NCBI RefSeq assembly: GCF_005930355.1
Contig: NZ_VDBO01000001.1
Location: 2,240,211-2,304,210, forward strand
Direction of reading: 5' to 3'
Source: Paenibacillus sinopodophylli
GTDB taxonomy: Bacteria > Bacillota > Bacilli > Paenibacillales > Paenibacillaceae
DNA length: 64,000 nucleotides
A program made the translations under genes and the position numbers. The notes beneath the pieces were generated by a model. That model saw nothing but the letters and a program-made list of their open reading frames with translations, did not search any database and had not been told where the DNA came from. Below, in pieces: positions 51,981 through 61,145 of this stretch (position 1 is the stretch's first letter; each line of letters opens with the position of its first letter).

Positions 51981-54398
51981 TCAATATGGTGCTTTCTCGT
52001 ACACTTTGGCTGGCAATGCCTGCACAAAGGGCGACCAATTGCCCGTCGTGTAAAGATGAAGCCGGTGCATCGCCCGCGTACACGCTGTATAAAGAAGCTT
52101 CCGTTCATTTTCTAGTCCATAAGCTTCGGAAGAAGCATCATAGACGAGGACGGCGTCGAACTCGACACCCTTGGCGAGATATACAGGAATGACCATCACT
52201 CCTTTTTCAAAAACGAGCGTCTCCTTCGTAATAAGCTGCAGAGCTTCGCCACCTTGAGTCCGTAAGGACTCATAAGCCTCCCGGCTTTCGGCTGCGGTCT
52301 TCGTAATTACGGCGATCGATTCGAAGCCCTCAGCTAGGAGCGATGCGATATGTGCCACAATTTGCGAATCACGTTTCTCCCCGCCATCCAGTCTCGTCAG
52401 AAGCGGCTTCCGCCCTTCCCTTTCAAACGATGTAATGTCTTCTCCGCTTGGAAGCATTGATTTCGTAAATTCAACAATCTCCCTCGTTGATCGATAGCTG
52501 CGAACAAGGCTGATAAGGCTTGTTTCAGCCTCGCCGAAGAGGCGAACTAGCGGCGAATCGGATGCGGTCAAGCTTGTAGACTGCATGTAAATCGCTTGAC
52601 TGAAATCACCGAGCACCGTCATCCGGGCACGAGGAAATAGTTTTTTCAAATATTCATACTGAAATGACGAATAATCCTGACCCTCATCCACGAAGACATA
52701 CCTTATTTCCGTGTTTGTCCGCACGCCCTCGATCATTTCTTTTACATACAAATACGGAGTAGCATCCTCATAGAACAGCTCGTTTCTCAGCAGCATCTCC
52801 TTCGTTTGACTGCATATTTCATTCCAAAGCGGAGGGATCGTAGTCCCATTCGTTTGCTCTTGATAAGCGGCGTCACCCTCGAATAATTGACCATATATAC
52901 CTTTAACATCTATAAACGAGAATTTTTTCACACCTTTCCTTAGCGGTTGAAAGCTTTCTTTCACGATTCCTTTGCGGAGCAGCTCTTCTTCCCGCCAAGC
53001 GAAGTCAAAGTCGCCTTCATCTTCTCTACGCTTCTTGTTCATTTTCTCGCGAATTGTGGCGAATTGTTCAGCAACGTCGAATACTTCCCTATCTTTATGC
53101 AGCATGGCAAAAACCTCCGCATACTGCTCGGTGTCGAGATATTGCAGCTCATCCTGCACCCACAGCGCATCGCGCTCCACGCGTTCCAACGAAACTAGTT
53201 CATCCAGCAGCCATTCCTGCAAGAGAACGGCACGATTGTTTAATGGCAAAGTGCGATCAAAGCTGTAAAATTTCGCTCTTATTCGCTCCGCGGTAATCAG
53301 CTTGCGATCCCGAAACCGAATATCGTTGAAGCGCATGCCCTCCCGTCCTAGCCAAGTGCCATAGTTTTGCAGTGCTTTCAGGAAATCCTCGGAAGCTTTG
53401 TATGCGATCCCCTCTAGTCGTGCCTCATACCCCTGTGCTCCTCTTGCGGTAAGAACATATTCGATCTGGTCAAAAGAATCCTCTAGTTGTAAAGCGGAGC
53501 CGAGCCAATAATCGAGATAGGCTTGAAAGGTCGTCTGCTGCATATTCTCTTCACCAAGCTCCGGAAGGACGGTGGAGATGTAGCTAGCAAACATCGGATT
53601 TGGTGAGAATAGAACAATCTGATCCGCCCTAATCGACTGACGGTGTTTGTATAGCAAATACGCCACCCGTTGTAGTGCCGCCGAGGTTTTACCGCTGCCT
53701 GCAGCCCCTTGCACGATAAGCATACGGCTTTGGTCATTACGAATAATGGCATTCTGTTCCTTCTGAATCGTTGCAACAATACTTTTCATTTGTGAATCTG
53801 CGCCTTTGCCAAGCACTTGCTGCAACAATTCGTCACCAATCGTTTCGCTAGCGTCAAACATATTGCGGATATGCCCGTCTTGAATCTGGTACTGCCTTTT
53901 GAGTTCCATCATCCCTTCAATTCTTCCGGCAGGTGTGGTATAAGACGCCAAGCCAGGAGAGTAATCATAATACAGACTGGCAATTGGTGAACGCCAGTCA
54001 TAAATTAGAAAGCTCAAGCCCTCTTCATCAGCGAAGGAAGATACACCGATATAGATTTGCTCATTGTCATTCAAGCCATCCTCTAGAAAGTCGATGCGTC
54101 CGAAATAAGGAGACGGGAGCAGTCGGTTCATACTTCTCCATTGCTGAGTCAACAGCTTGTGGCCGCGCTCCCGTTCAGCCAATATCGCAGATTGCTGGTT
54201 AATTGTGTGAAAGGTTTCTTCGAAATCCTCATACGTGCTTGTATTGATCGTAACTTCTTCCCAGAACCGTCTGCGGATATCCGTTGCTTGATCGTACAGC
54301 CCTGCTACCTCTGGCTCCAGCTTAGTAATTCTCGCCAGCAGCTTGTTCCTTACCCAATCAACTCTCTCCTGTTCCTGCCGCCAATCATTTGTTTCCAT
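51981..54398 (-). CDS. UvrD-type helicase, HelD-like RNA polymerase recycling factor
   Basis: About 805 residues. An N-terminal coiled coil (WRQEQERVDWVRNKLLARIT) precedes the ATPase domains with Walker A VQGAAGSGKTSAALQRVAYL and Walker B VFVDEGQDYSSFQYEYLKKL. The long alpha-helical insertion is as in HelD and not UvrD or PcrA. HelD removes stalled RNA polymerase from DNA. ATG at 54398 follows GGGAGAG closely and the frame is open to 54458, so the start is uncertain. Actinobacterial relatives (HelR) protect against rifampicin; here the neighbour is a drug exporter. Confidence 0.88.
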   Translation of the reverse strand: METNDWRQEQERVDWVRNKLLARITKLEPEVAGLYDQATDIRRRFWEEVTINTSTYEDFEETFHTINQQSAILAERERGHKLLTQQWRSMNRLLPSPYFGRIDFLEDGLNDNEQIYIGVSSFADEEGLSFLIYDWRSPIASLYYDYSPGLASYTTPAGRIEGMMELKRQYQIQDGHIRNMFDASETIGDELLQQVLGKGADSQMKSIVATIQKEQNAIIRNDQSRMLIVQGAAGSGKTSAALQRVAYLLYKHRQSIRADQIVLFSPNPMFASYISTVLPELGEENMQQTTFQAYLDYWLGSALQLEDSFDQIEYVLTARGAQGYEARLEGIAYKASEDFLKALQNYGTWLGREGMRFNDIRFRDRKLITAERIRAKFYSFDRTLPLNNRAVLLQEWLLDELVSLERVERDALWVQDELQYLDTEQYAEVFAMLHKDREVFDVAEQFATIREKMNKKRREDEGDFDFAWREEELLRKGIVKESFQPLRKGVKKFSFIDVKGIYGQLFEGDAAYQEQTNGTTIPPLWNEICSQTKEMLLRNELFYEDATPYLYVKEMIEGVRTNTEIRYVFVDEGQDYSSFQYEYLKKLFPRARMTVLGDFSQAIYMQSTSLTASDSPLVRLFGEAETSLISLVRSYRSTREIVEFTKSMLPSGEDITSFEREGRKPLLTRLDGGEKRDSQIVAHIASLLAEGFESIAVITKTAAESREAYESLRTQGGEALQLITKETLVFEKGVMVIPVYLAKGVEFDAVLVYDASSEAYGLENERKLLYTACTRAMHRLHLYTTGNWSPFVQALPAKVYEKAPY

Positions 54399-54642
54399 CT
54401 CTCCCGAACACACTCCTTTTTCCTCTTTCTGGAATAAAAAAGAGCATTGACAAATCAAAACGCCAGATGTACAATTAACGTAGGGATAAAATTAAATACA
54501 CCTTTATTTAAATTTGCCAATTACGCTATTGATTGTATCACAGCGTTATTTTGTGTTCAATTTATTTTTTTCTCTGAGTGAGCGCAACACTATCCTGATT
54601 TTTGACCCTTACACCAAACGATCGCAACTTTTAGCTGTCAGA

Positions 54643-54681
54643 AGATGATCCTTGTATTCATCAGGAGATCATCTTTTTTTT
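54643..54681 (+). terminator. Terminator 1 upstream of the transporter operon
   Basis: AGATGATC (54643-54650) pairs with GATCATCT (54667-54674), followed by a run of T to 54681. Plus-strand polarity is clear. Confidence 0.75.
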
Positions 54682-54690
54682 GTTCCTATC

Positions 54691-54722
54691 AAAAGCTCAA
54701 CCAGCACCCTGGTTGAGCTTTT
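54691..54722. terminator. Terminator 2 upstream of the transporter operon
   Basis: Perfect stem AAAAGCTCAACCA / TGGTTGAGCTTTT with a 6-nt loop and T/A tracts on both sides, 10 bp after terminator 1. It can act in both directions. Confidence 0.85.
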
Positions 54723-54892
54723 TTCATTTGTATAGCCTCACTACCGATGACTGCACCGGTTACCGAATTGTTCGAATCTAACGTTTGTTGACTACAGTAT
54801 CAAGTTTGTTGTCTAGAAGCATCGAATCCTCGTCATATACAATGAAATCAACAGGTGCACGACAAGCGAAAACACCGAAAGGACTGAGAGGC

Positions 54893-55849
54893 ATGAAATC
54901 GACAGTCGAGCTTCAAGAAAAAAGAAAGCGCTTACGGATTCGTTGGCATAAACAGGATACGGAGCTCACACTCTTGGCATTGCCTACGACGATCTGGTAC
55001 ATCCTGTTCTGCTTCTTGCCGATGTTCGGAATCATTATTGCCTTCAAAAACTTCAGAATTAGCGGCGGGTTTCTGAGCAACGTATTTAATAGTCCCTGGG
55101 TAGGCTTCAAAAACTTCGAATTTTTATTCCGGTCGAATGACGCTTGGATCATTATTCGAAACACCATTGGATACAACATCATTTTTATCGTTCTAGGCAT
55201 TGTACTGCCTGTCCTACTCGCTATTATGATCGGACTGCTCCACAGCCGCAAAGCTAGTAAAGTTTATCAGACGATGATGTTCCTCCCCTATTTCCTATCT
55301 TGGGTTGTCGTCTCTGCGGTAGGCTGGGCGTTCCTAAGCTTCGATAAAGGGATTCTCAATCAGACGCTCGTCAATATGGGAGGCGATTCAGTTAACTGGT
55401 ATATGGAGCCTGCATACTGGCCTTACATTCTTATTCTCTTGAATGTGTGGAAAGGCTTAGGCTACGGCATGGTCATCTATCTGGCAACCATCACAAGCCT
55501 GGATAGCACTTATTATGAAGCAGCCGTTATTGATGGCGCTTCCATTTGGCAGCAGACAAGATATATTACTTTGCCTATGCTCAAGCTTGTTATCGTCATG
55601 CTGTTCATCTTGGCAGTTGGACGTATATTCTACACTGACTTTGGCTTGTTCTATCAGGTCACGCGAGATTCCAATTCTCTGTTCAACGTATCTACCACTA
55701 TCGATGTCATGGTATATAAACAACTGAAATCCGCTACCTTAGGGATGGCAGGTGCTGCCGCATTCGTGCAGTCTGTACTAGGCTGTGCAACTATTCTAAT
55801 CGCTAATTGGATTGTTCGCAGAATTGATCCTGACAGCGCGATGATGTAA
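54893..55849 (+). CDS. Carbohydrate ABC transporter permease, LplB type
   Basis: 318 residues with six membrane helices. The ATPase-contacting EAA loop reads YYEAAVIDGASIWQQTRYIT. The N-terminal ILFCFLPMFGIIIAFKNFRI is characteristic of LplB-type permeases for oligosaccharides or aldouronates. The ATG at 54893 has AAAGGA 9 nt upstream; the frame is open to 54785 without support. No ATPase gene is in the cluster, so a shared MsmX-type ATPase probably drives it, as known for this transporter family. Confidence 0.92.
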   Translation: MKSTVELQEKRKRLRIRWHKQDTELTLLALPTTIWYILFCFLPMFGIIIAFKNFRISGGFLSNVFNSPWVGFKNFEFLFRSNDAWIIIRNTIGYNIIFIVLGIVLPVLLAIMIGLLHSRKASKVYQTMMFLPYFLSWVVVSAVGWAFLSFDKGILNQTLVNMGGDSVNWYMEPAYWPYILILLNVWKGLGYGMVIYLATITSLDSTYYEAAVIDGASIWQQTRYITLPMLKLVIVMLFILAVGRIFYTDFGLFYQVTRDSNSLFNVSTTIDVMVYKQLKSATLGMAGAAAFVQSVLGCATILIANWIVRRIDPDSAMM

Positions 55850-55861
55850 GGAGGCATGACC

Positions 55862-56791
55862 GTGTCTACGAGAAAGACTTACGAATCAGGACTTGAGAAA
55901 TTTAATCGTACAAGCAACGTTGTAAACCTCTTTTTCAACTTGATCTTTATCATACTGGCGCTGCTCTGTGTTATACCTGTAATCGTTGTCCTATCTATTT
56001 CATTATCCAGTGAGGATTCCATACGTGAGTCAGGCTATCATCTGCTGCCGGTTGCTTTGTCAGGAGAGGCTTACGCCTATGTGGTCAAGCAAGGAACGAT
56101 GATTCTGCGAGCGCTCGGCGTATCCGCTCTTGTTACTTTAGTAGGTACTGTGCTCGGTGTTTTGCTTACGACCTCCATGGGCTACGTACTTTCTCGCCCA
56201 ACCTACAAGCTGAATGGGTTTCTGACCTGGGTCGTATTCATTCCCATGATCTTTAATGGCGGTTTAGTTTCCAGCTACTTCATTAATACGAATTTACTAG
56301 GGCTGAAGGATAGTGTCTGGGCACTTATTCTGCCGCTGGCCGTCTCATCGTTCAACGTAATCATTTGCAAAACCTTTTTCAAAAGCACGATTCCCGATGG
56401 GTTGATTGAGTCTGCCGAAATAGATGGTGCGAGCCAGCTGCGAATCTTTTTCTCCATTGTCCTACCGATCTCTTTACCTGTCATTGCAACCATAGGCCTG
56501 TTTCTCTGCTTCTCTTATTGGAATGACTGGTTTCAATCGATGCTGTATATCAACAACCAGAACCTGTACTCACTGCAGGCACTGCTAAATAGCTTGATGA
56601 GCAATGTCGATGCCCTTGCCAAAAATGCCGCAAGTATGGGTGTTAGCTACGCCGTACTCGTTGCAACGATGCCGAAGGAATCTGCCCGCATGGCTGTAGC
56701 CATTATTATCGTTCTGCCTGTAGCCTTCGCCTATCCGTTCTTCCAGAAATATTTTATCTCCGGACTTACGATTGGCGCTGTCAAAGGATAA
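55862..56791 (+). CDS. Carbohydrate ABC transporter permease, YtcP type
   Basis: 309 residues, six membrane helices. EAA loop: IESAEIDGASQLRIFFSIVL. The C-terminal PFFQKYFISGLTIGAVKG is the usual end of YtcP/LplC proteins. The start is GTG at 55862: AAGGAGG (55848-55854) lies 7 nt before it, whereas the ATG at 55856 would leave a 1-nt spacer. It is 12 bp after the LplB gene and forms the second half of the channel. Confidence 0.92.
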   Translation: MSTRKTYESGLEKFNRTSNVVNLFFNLIFIILALLCVIPVIVVLSISLSSEDSIRESGYHLLPVALSGEAYAYVVKQGTMILRALGVSALVTLVGTVLGVLLTTSMGYVLSRPTYKLNGFLTWVVFIPMIFNGGLVSSYFINTNLLGLKDSVWALILPLAVSSFNVIICKTFFKSTIPDGLIESAEIDGASQLRIFFSIVLPISLPVIATIGLFLCFSYWNDWFQSMLYINNQNLYSLQALLNSLMSNVDALAKNAASMGVSYAVLVATMPKESARMAVAIIIVLPVAFAYPFFQKYFISGLTIGAVKG

Positions 56792-56878
56792 CCAACGAAA
56801 TAAGCCAAGCTAGCTTGGTTTATGATAGATCACTTTACAACTCGTACGGTGATCCAACTTCAATAAGGGGGAAATGAA

Positions 56879-58387
56879 ATGAAAAAACCTTGGAAGCTCA
56901 TGTCTATGCTTTGTACGCTCTCACTACTGGCAACTACCGTAGCAGCCTGTTCCGGCTCGACGAACTCTCCAGCTGCGACAAATGCAGCCAATGCAACGAA
57001 TGCAGCTACAGATGCACCAAAGGACAACACAGAACCAAATAAAGATATTCCGACACTGGTCTGGTGGACGATTGGCGGCCAAGTACCGAGTAACTTCAGC
57101 AAAGCGATTGACGCCATGAATGCATACACAGCGGAGAAAATTGGTGTGAAAATCGACATCAAGGTAGCCAGCTGGGGAGAATGGGATACCAAAATTAACA
57201 CGATTGTGAATACAGGCGAACCATTCGACATTATGTTCACAAACAGCGGCAAATACAGCAAGCAGGTCGCTATGGGTGCTTTTGCCGATATTACAGATTT
57301 GGTTCAAAGTGAATCACCTGACTTATACAAATTGATTCCTGAGAAAGTATGGGATGGCACGAAAATTGGCGGCAAGTATTATTCCGTTCCTACTTATAAG
57401 GATTCATCGCTGACACAATATTGGGTATATGATGATAAGTACGTACAAAAATACAATATCGATATCAACAACATCAAAACGCTGCAGGATCTGGATAAAC
57501 CGCTGCGCAGTATAAAATCCGGCGAAGGCAAAAACTTCTATCCGTTGCCAATGACACAAGGCGAAGGCTTGAACGGCTTCTTCAACAATTATGATGATTT
57601 AACGCTCGGCTTCACTCCCATTGGCGTAAAAACGGATGATGGATCGCGCACAGTTGTCTCTGTTCTTGAGCAGCCTGATGTTATAGCCGATCTGAAAATT
57701 CTGCATCAATGGTATAACGATGGCATCATCAACCCTGACGCTCCGACTAAAACAGAAAGTGACAAAGGCAGACCATTCTTTGCCGCACAGGCATTCCCAG
57801 GCGCGGAAATAGGCTGGCAAATCAACGACGCTGTCCAAAAGTACGATATGGTTCAGCACTTCGGACCTATATATACAACGAGCACGATTCAAGGCTCACT
57901 GAACGCGATTTCTGCGAATTCAAAGTATAAGAAAGAAGCATTGAAATACCTCGAATTAGTCAACACGGATTCGAAACTACGTAACATGCTCGCATTCGGT
58001 GAGCTAGACGTAGACTACAAAAATGTGGATGGCGAGAAGGTTATCGAGCGCACTTCCGATACTTGGCCGCTGGCTGCATACTCCCAAGCTACATTCTTTA
58101 ACCTAGCCGTTACCAAAGGTGCTCCTGAGGATCAATGGGATCAAGTTAAAAAGTTGAATGATGCAGCTACATCTTCTACCGTACTCGGCTTCGCACTGGA
58201 CATCAGCAATCTTCAGACGGAAATCGCGAATAGCCAAGCGGTATGGGATAAATACAAATATGAACTCATTACAGGCGCATCCGATCCGGAGAAAATGATT
58301 CCGAAAATAACAGCTGAACTAAAGTCCGCTGGCATGGACGCAATTATGAAAGCTGCTCAAGAGCAAATTAATAGTTATTTCCAGTAA
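56879..58387 (+). CDS. Extracellular solute-binding lipoprotein, LplA type (copy 1)
   Basis: 502 residues. Lipoprotein signal peptide with VAAC (Cys24), then an Asn/Ala/Thr-rich linker and the SBP fold (PTLVWWTIGGQVPSNFSKAI, FDIMFTNSGKYSKQVAMGAF, PSTDTWPLAAYS-like segments). DUF3502-type C-terminal part (SSTVLGFALDISNLQTEIAN) is characteristic of this group. AAGGGGG stands 7 nt before the ATG. It is followed by the dispersed repeat and a terminator. It resembles the second lipoprotein encoded at 61.1 kb. Confidence 0.92.
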   Translation: MKKPWKLMSMLCTLSLLATTVAACSGSTNSPAATNAANATNAATDAPKDNTEPNKDIPTLVWWTIGGQVPSNFSKAIDAMNAYTAEKIGVKIDIKVASWGEWDTKINTIVNTGEPFDIMFTNSGKYSKQVAMGAFADITDLVQSESPDLYKLIPEKVWDGTKIGGKYYSVPTYKDSSLTQYWVYDDKYVQKYNIDINNIKTLQDLDKPLRSIKSGEGKNFYPLPMTQGEGLNGFFNNYDDLTLGFTPIGVKTDDGSRTVVSVLEQPDVIADLKILHQWYNDGIINPDAPTKTESDKGRPFFAAQAFPGAEIGWQINDAVQKYDMVQHFGPIYTTSTIQGSLNAISANSKYKKEALKYLELVNTDSKLRNMLAFGELDVDYKNVDGEKVIERTSDTWPLAAYSQATFFNLAVTKGAPEDQWDQVKKLNDAATSSTVLGFALDISNLQTEIANSQAVWDKYKYELITGASDPEKMIPKITAELKSAGMDAIMKAAQEQINSYFQ

Positions 58388-58394
58388 GTTAAGA

Positions 58395-58433
58395 AGAAAC
58401 GATGGCGTGCTTACTATAGACGCCATCGTTTCT
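58395..58433. other. Perfect 14-bp inverted repeat after the lplA-like gene
   Basis: AGAAACGATGGCGT (58395-58408) pairs with ACGCCATCGTTTCT (58420-58433) around an 11-nt loop. It begins 8 bp after the lplA-like stop and covers the end of the 17-codon ORF of the repeat. Only in this copy is the stem complete. No U-tract follows. Confidence 0.75.
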
Positions 58434-58486
58434 GCGAAACACATAGAGAAAGTATGAGTAAACTCATATCCTTTCCTATATTTGAA
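58405..58486 (-). repeat. 82-bp dispersed repeat, copy 2
   Basis: Matches 24831-24912 at 69 of 82 positions without gaps. It is placed between the lplA-like gene and its terminator, antisense as regards the 17-codon ORF. Confidence 0.8.
58414..58467 (-). CDS. Candidate 17-aa peptide in dispersed repeat, copy 2
   Basis: ATG at 58467 preceded by AGGAAAGG encodes MSLLILSLCVSQKRWRL then TAG. The hydrophobic N-terminal half and cationic end resemble small membrane peptides. The transcript, if any, would run toward the 3' end of the lplA-like gene on the opposite strand. No good promoter was found upstream, so expression is unsure. Confidence 0.35.
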   Translation of the reverse strand: MSLLILSLCVSQKRWRL

Positions 58487-58488
58487 AT

Positions 58489-58528
58489 AAGCATCCCTTA
58501 TTGAGACACTCTGTCTGGGATGCTTTTT
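58489..58528 (+). terminator. Terminator of the lplB-ytcP-lplA operon
   Basis: AAGCATCCC (58489-58497) pairs with GGGATGCTT (58517-58525), with an inner AGACA/TGTCT stem and a T-run to 58528. It is about 100 bp after the lplA-like stop, behind the dispersed repeat. Confidence 0.85.
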
Positions 58529-58616
58529 CATGCTACCTATGAAGCTTTGCATAATCATGATAAAGTAGTATGGTAAATACTTACTTTAAGATGAGCTGCT
58601 GCAATTGAGGTGCCTT

Positions 58617-60380
58617 ATGAGCTCTTTTCTACAAATCAAAATTTATCGTTATAAGTTTATTGCATACGTAATCTTCGTCGTAATCATTGGACTTACACTC
58701 GGGATTCTAACCTGCGCCATGCTGCTGAACCAATGGGTTGCTGATGCTCGTTTAGAGGCTGCTAATGCTTTCGCCGGTGTAGAGAATGAGCTGCAATATG
58801 ATGCCGACCGAATTGAGGCTTACATGCAGCGCATATACTCCAATCATAGTCTGATGGATGATGCTCGCAGCTTCTTAAGCAGCAGTGCCGAAGGCTACTT
58901 AACCAATAGTCTTCAGAACAGCCAATTCTCACAGCCGCTCGTATCCTTCCCAGAGGATATCAAAACGTATTTGTACAGCTGGGCGCAAGGTGAAATTACA
59001 CAGGTTAGCCTGCATACCAACCAGCATGGCAATGTCGTACGATTCAATGATAACGGCATTGCAAGCTTCCTATTCGGTCTGCCTAATTCAGACGAAGCAT
59101 TTCAAGATACTATTCTAAAGGGCTTCGTATATCGCAAGAAACTTTCGGACCCGGCTCTGGGCTCGAAGGAACTAGGAGAGCTTCGCTTCTTGGTAAGCAG
59201 TGAACAAATTTTCAAATCCATACCCAAATATCGATTGGGAAAGGCCGCTGCAGTTAGTGCTTCTGACGAAATCTACCTTATCGGCAATCCACAGGACCAA
59301 AGCTTGAAGGAATTATCCCGTCTAGCCGTGGCGAGCGGACACAGTCATGGCTATATTTCGAAGGGAGTCTTTGAGCATAGCTTTTTTATTACCTTTCCGT
59401 CGACCAAGTTCAACTTCAAATTCGTTAGCATCGTTGATTTGTCTATGCTCATTCAGCAGCATACCAAGATGCTGATCACCATCTTTCTAATCGTCTTAAC
59501 GACCATGATTAGCGTACTTCTACTCATTGTGTACAATTTGCGGGATGATTCTCGCTTCCTGCACCGCATTATTCAATCGATTGGACGTGTGAAAACAGCC
59601 AATTTCACGCCTAATCGCCCTGCCCGTTATCGTCGCAATGAATACGGAATGATCGCAAGGGAATTAGATGATATGATTCAGCAGCTAGATAAGCATATAC
59701 GTAATGAATATTTGCTTAAACTCAAACAACAAGAAACAGAAATGAAAGCGCTTCAGAATCAAATCAACCCTCATTTTCTATACAATACGTTAGAGGTTAT
59801 CCGCTCCACTGCTCTTGTTAATCAAGATAGAGACACCGCTGATGCCATAGCTACCTTAGGGGCTCTCTTTCGTGAAATCGTCAAAAAGGAAAATACGATT
59901 ACGATTGCTAGTGAGCTGGAATTACTGCAGAAGTATTTAGAGATTATGGAATTCAAGTACCCCGAACGTTTCTTTTATCAAGTTAATGTAGACCATGCAT
60001 TACTCTCCATCCCTACCGTGAAGTTCTGGATGCAGCCTTTGGCTGAGAATTTTTTCATCCATGGCTTTAACGCTAGTAATGCGTTTAACCTGTATGTCGT
60101 CAATGGCTGGGAAGCTGAAGATCATTATGTTTTAGAATTTGTGGATAATGGGCGTGGTATTCAAGCCGAGCGTTTACATGCCGTGCGAAGCACGCTATTC
60201 AGCCAAGATGATACTTCCTCCGAAAGTATCGGTTTACGCAACGTATACACAAGGCTTCACATCTTTTATGGGAGAAGCTTTTCCATAGAGATTGGAAATA
60301 ACGAAGAAGCTGGAGTTAAAATTTCTGTACAGATTCCGAAAGAGGTGACCCGGGATGTACAAACTACTGATCATGGATGA
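58617..60380 (+). CDS. Sensor histidine kinase, YesM type
   Basis: 587 residues: membrane helix near residues 12-38, a large extracytoplasmic sensor domain to about 275, second helix (MLITIFLIVLTTMISVLLLI), HAMP region, His_kinase domain with the phospho-accepting His in LQNQINPHFLYNTLEV, and an ATPase domain (MQPLAENFFIHGF, LEFVDNGRGI). The ATG at 58617 has GAGGTG 5 nt upstream; the frame begins 12 bp earlier with TTG. It overlaps the response regulator gene by 26 bp. It probably senses a sugar carried by the neighbouring transporter. Confidence 0.93.
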   Translation: MSSFLQIKIYRYKFIAYVIFVVIIGLTLGILTCAMLLNQWVADARLEAANAFAGVENELQYDADRIEAYMQRIYSNHSLMDDARSFLSSSAEGYLTNSLQNSQFSQPLVSFPEDIKTYLYSWAQGEITQVSLHTNQHGNVVRFNDNGIASFLFGLPNSDEAFQDTILKGFVYRKKLSDPALGSKELGELRFLVSSEQIFKSIPKYRLGKAAAVSASDEIYLIGNPQDQSLKELSRLAVASGHSHGYISKGVFEHSFFITFPSTKFNFKFVSIVDLSMLIQQHTKMLITIFLIVLTTMISVLLLIVYNLRDDSRFLHRIIQSIGRVKTANFTPNRPARYRRNEYGMIARELDDMIQQLDKHIRNEYLLKLKQQETEMKALQNQINPHFLYNTLEVIRSTALVNQDRDTADAIATLGALFREIVKKENTITIASELELLQKYLEIMEFKYPERFFYQVNVDHALLSIPTVKFWMQPLAENFFIHGFNASNAFNLYVVNGWEAEDHYVLEFVDNGRGIQAERLHAVRSTLFSQDDTSSESIGLRNVYTRLHIFYGRSFSIEIGNNEEAGVKISVQIPKEVTRDVQTTDHG

Positions 60381-61116
60381 CGAACCACAGATACTAGAGG
60401 GCATGAAGCGAATCTTGGATTGGAAGCAATACGGCTTCAGTCGAATAGATACGTGCGAATCTACGGATGCAGCAATGTCTAAGGTTGTAGAGCAACAGCC
60501 GGATGTCGCCATATTTGATGTTTGTGTGGGCAAGGACCTTGGCTATGAAACGATCCGAAGACTGAACGAGCTTCAAATTCCGACCAAATATGTGATCATG
60601 AGCGGCTATAGTGAATTCAAGTATGCCCAAGAGGCTATTCGTTGTGGTGTGAAAGACTATCTACTCAAGCCTTTAGATCGTACCAAGCTGCAGCAAGTCA
60701 TTGAGAAAATTATTGTTGAGGATCTGGGTGGTACAGTAGGTAATGTAAGCTGCGAAAGCCTGAACAAGGACCCTGTACTCGGTGTAAGCTATGATCGCTT
60801 ATCCAAGCTGGTCAACCGCATACTATTAATGATTAAGACGGAGTATGCTCAGAATATTACCTTAAAATCAGTAGCGGAGCTCTTTCAGATGAACAGCACC
60901 TATCTTGGGCAATTATTTCTGAAAGAGTCTGGTATGAAATTTTCAGAATATCTAATGGCTTATCGAATGCTCCTTGCGCAACAGCATATACAATCATCAG
61001 ATGAGAAAATTTCAACGATCGCGGTTTCCGTAGGCTATAACAATCTCAATTATTTCTATACACACTTTCACAGCTTTTTCGGGAAATCTCCCTCTGATCT
61101 GCGGGTAAAAGGATAA
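60355..61116 (+). CDS. AraC-type response regulator, YesN type (short)
   Basis: 253 residues: REC domain (KLLIMDDEPQILEGMKRILD, phospho-Asp in VAIFDVCVGKDLGYE, Lys in DYLLKPLDRTKL) joined by a short linker to two AraC helix-turn-helices (ITLKSVAELFQMNSTYLGQL, KISTIAVSVGYNNLNYFYTH). YesN proteins are often much longer because of a middle domain; here it is missing. AGAGGTGA is 6 nt before the ATG. Likely activates the adjacent transporter genes. Confidence 0.93.
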   Translation: MYKLLIMDDEPQILEGMKRILDWKQYGFSRIDTCESTDAAMSKVVEQQPDVAIFDVCVGKDLGYETIRRLNELQIPTKYVIMSGYSEFKYAQEAIRCGVKDYLLKPLDRTKLQQVIEKIIVEDLGGTVGNVSCESLNKDPVLGVSYDRLSKLVNRILLMIKTEYAQNITLKSVAELFQMNSTYLGQLFLKESGMKFSEYLMAYRMLLAQQHIQSSDEKISTIAVSVGYNNLNYFYTHFHSFFGKSPSDLRVKG

Positions 61117-61145
61117 CAACGATCGAGACTGAATGGAGAATAGGG

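Larger units (their letters stand above)
54399..54892. other. Intergenic region with two plus-strand terminators
   Basis: 494 bp between the helD-like gene (minus) and the transporter operon (plus). It contains two terminator hairpins in series but no gene upstream of them on the plus strand. A leader transcript or small RNA is possible. The annotated open frame at 54785-54892 has no Shine-Dalgarno. Confidence 0.5.

Noticed and set aside
60234..60533. Minus-strand frame across the kinase/regulator overlap
   Set aside because: Antisense to two well-supported genes that overlap by 26 bp in a typical manner.
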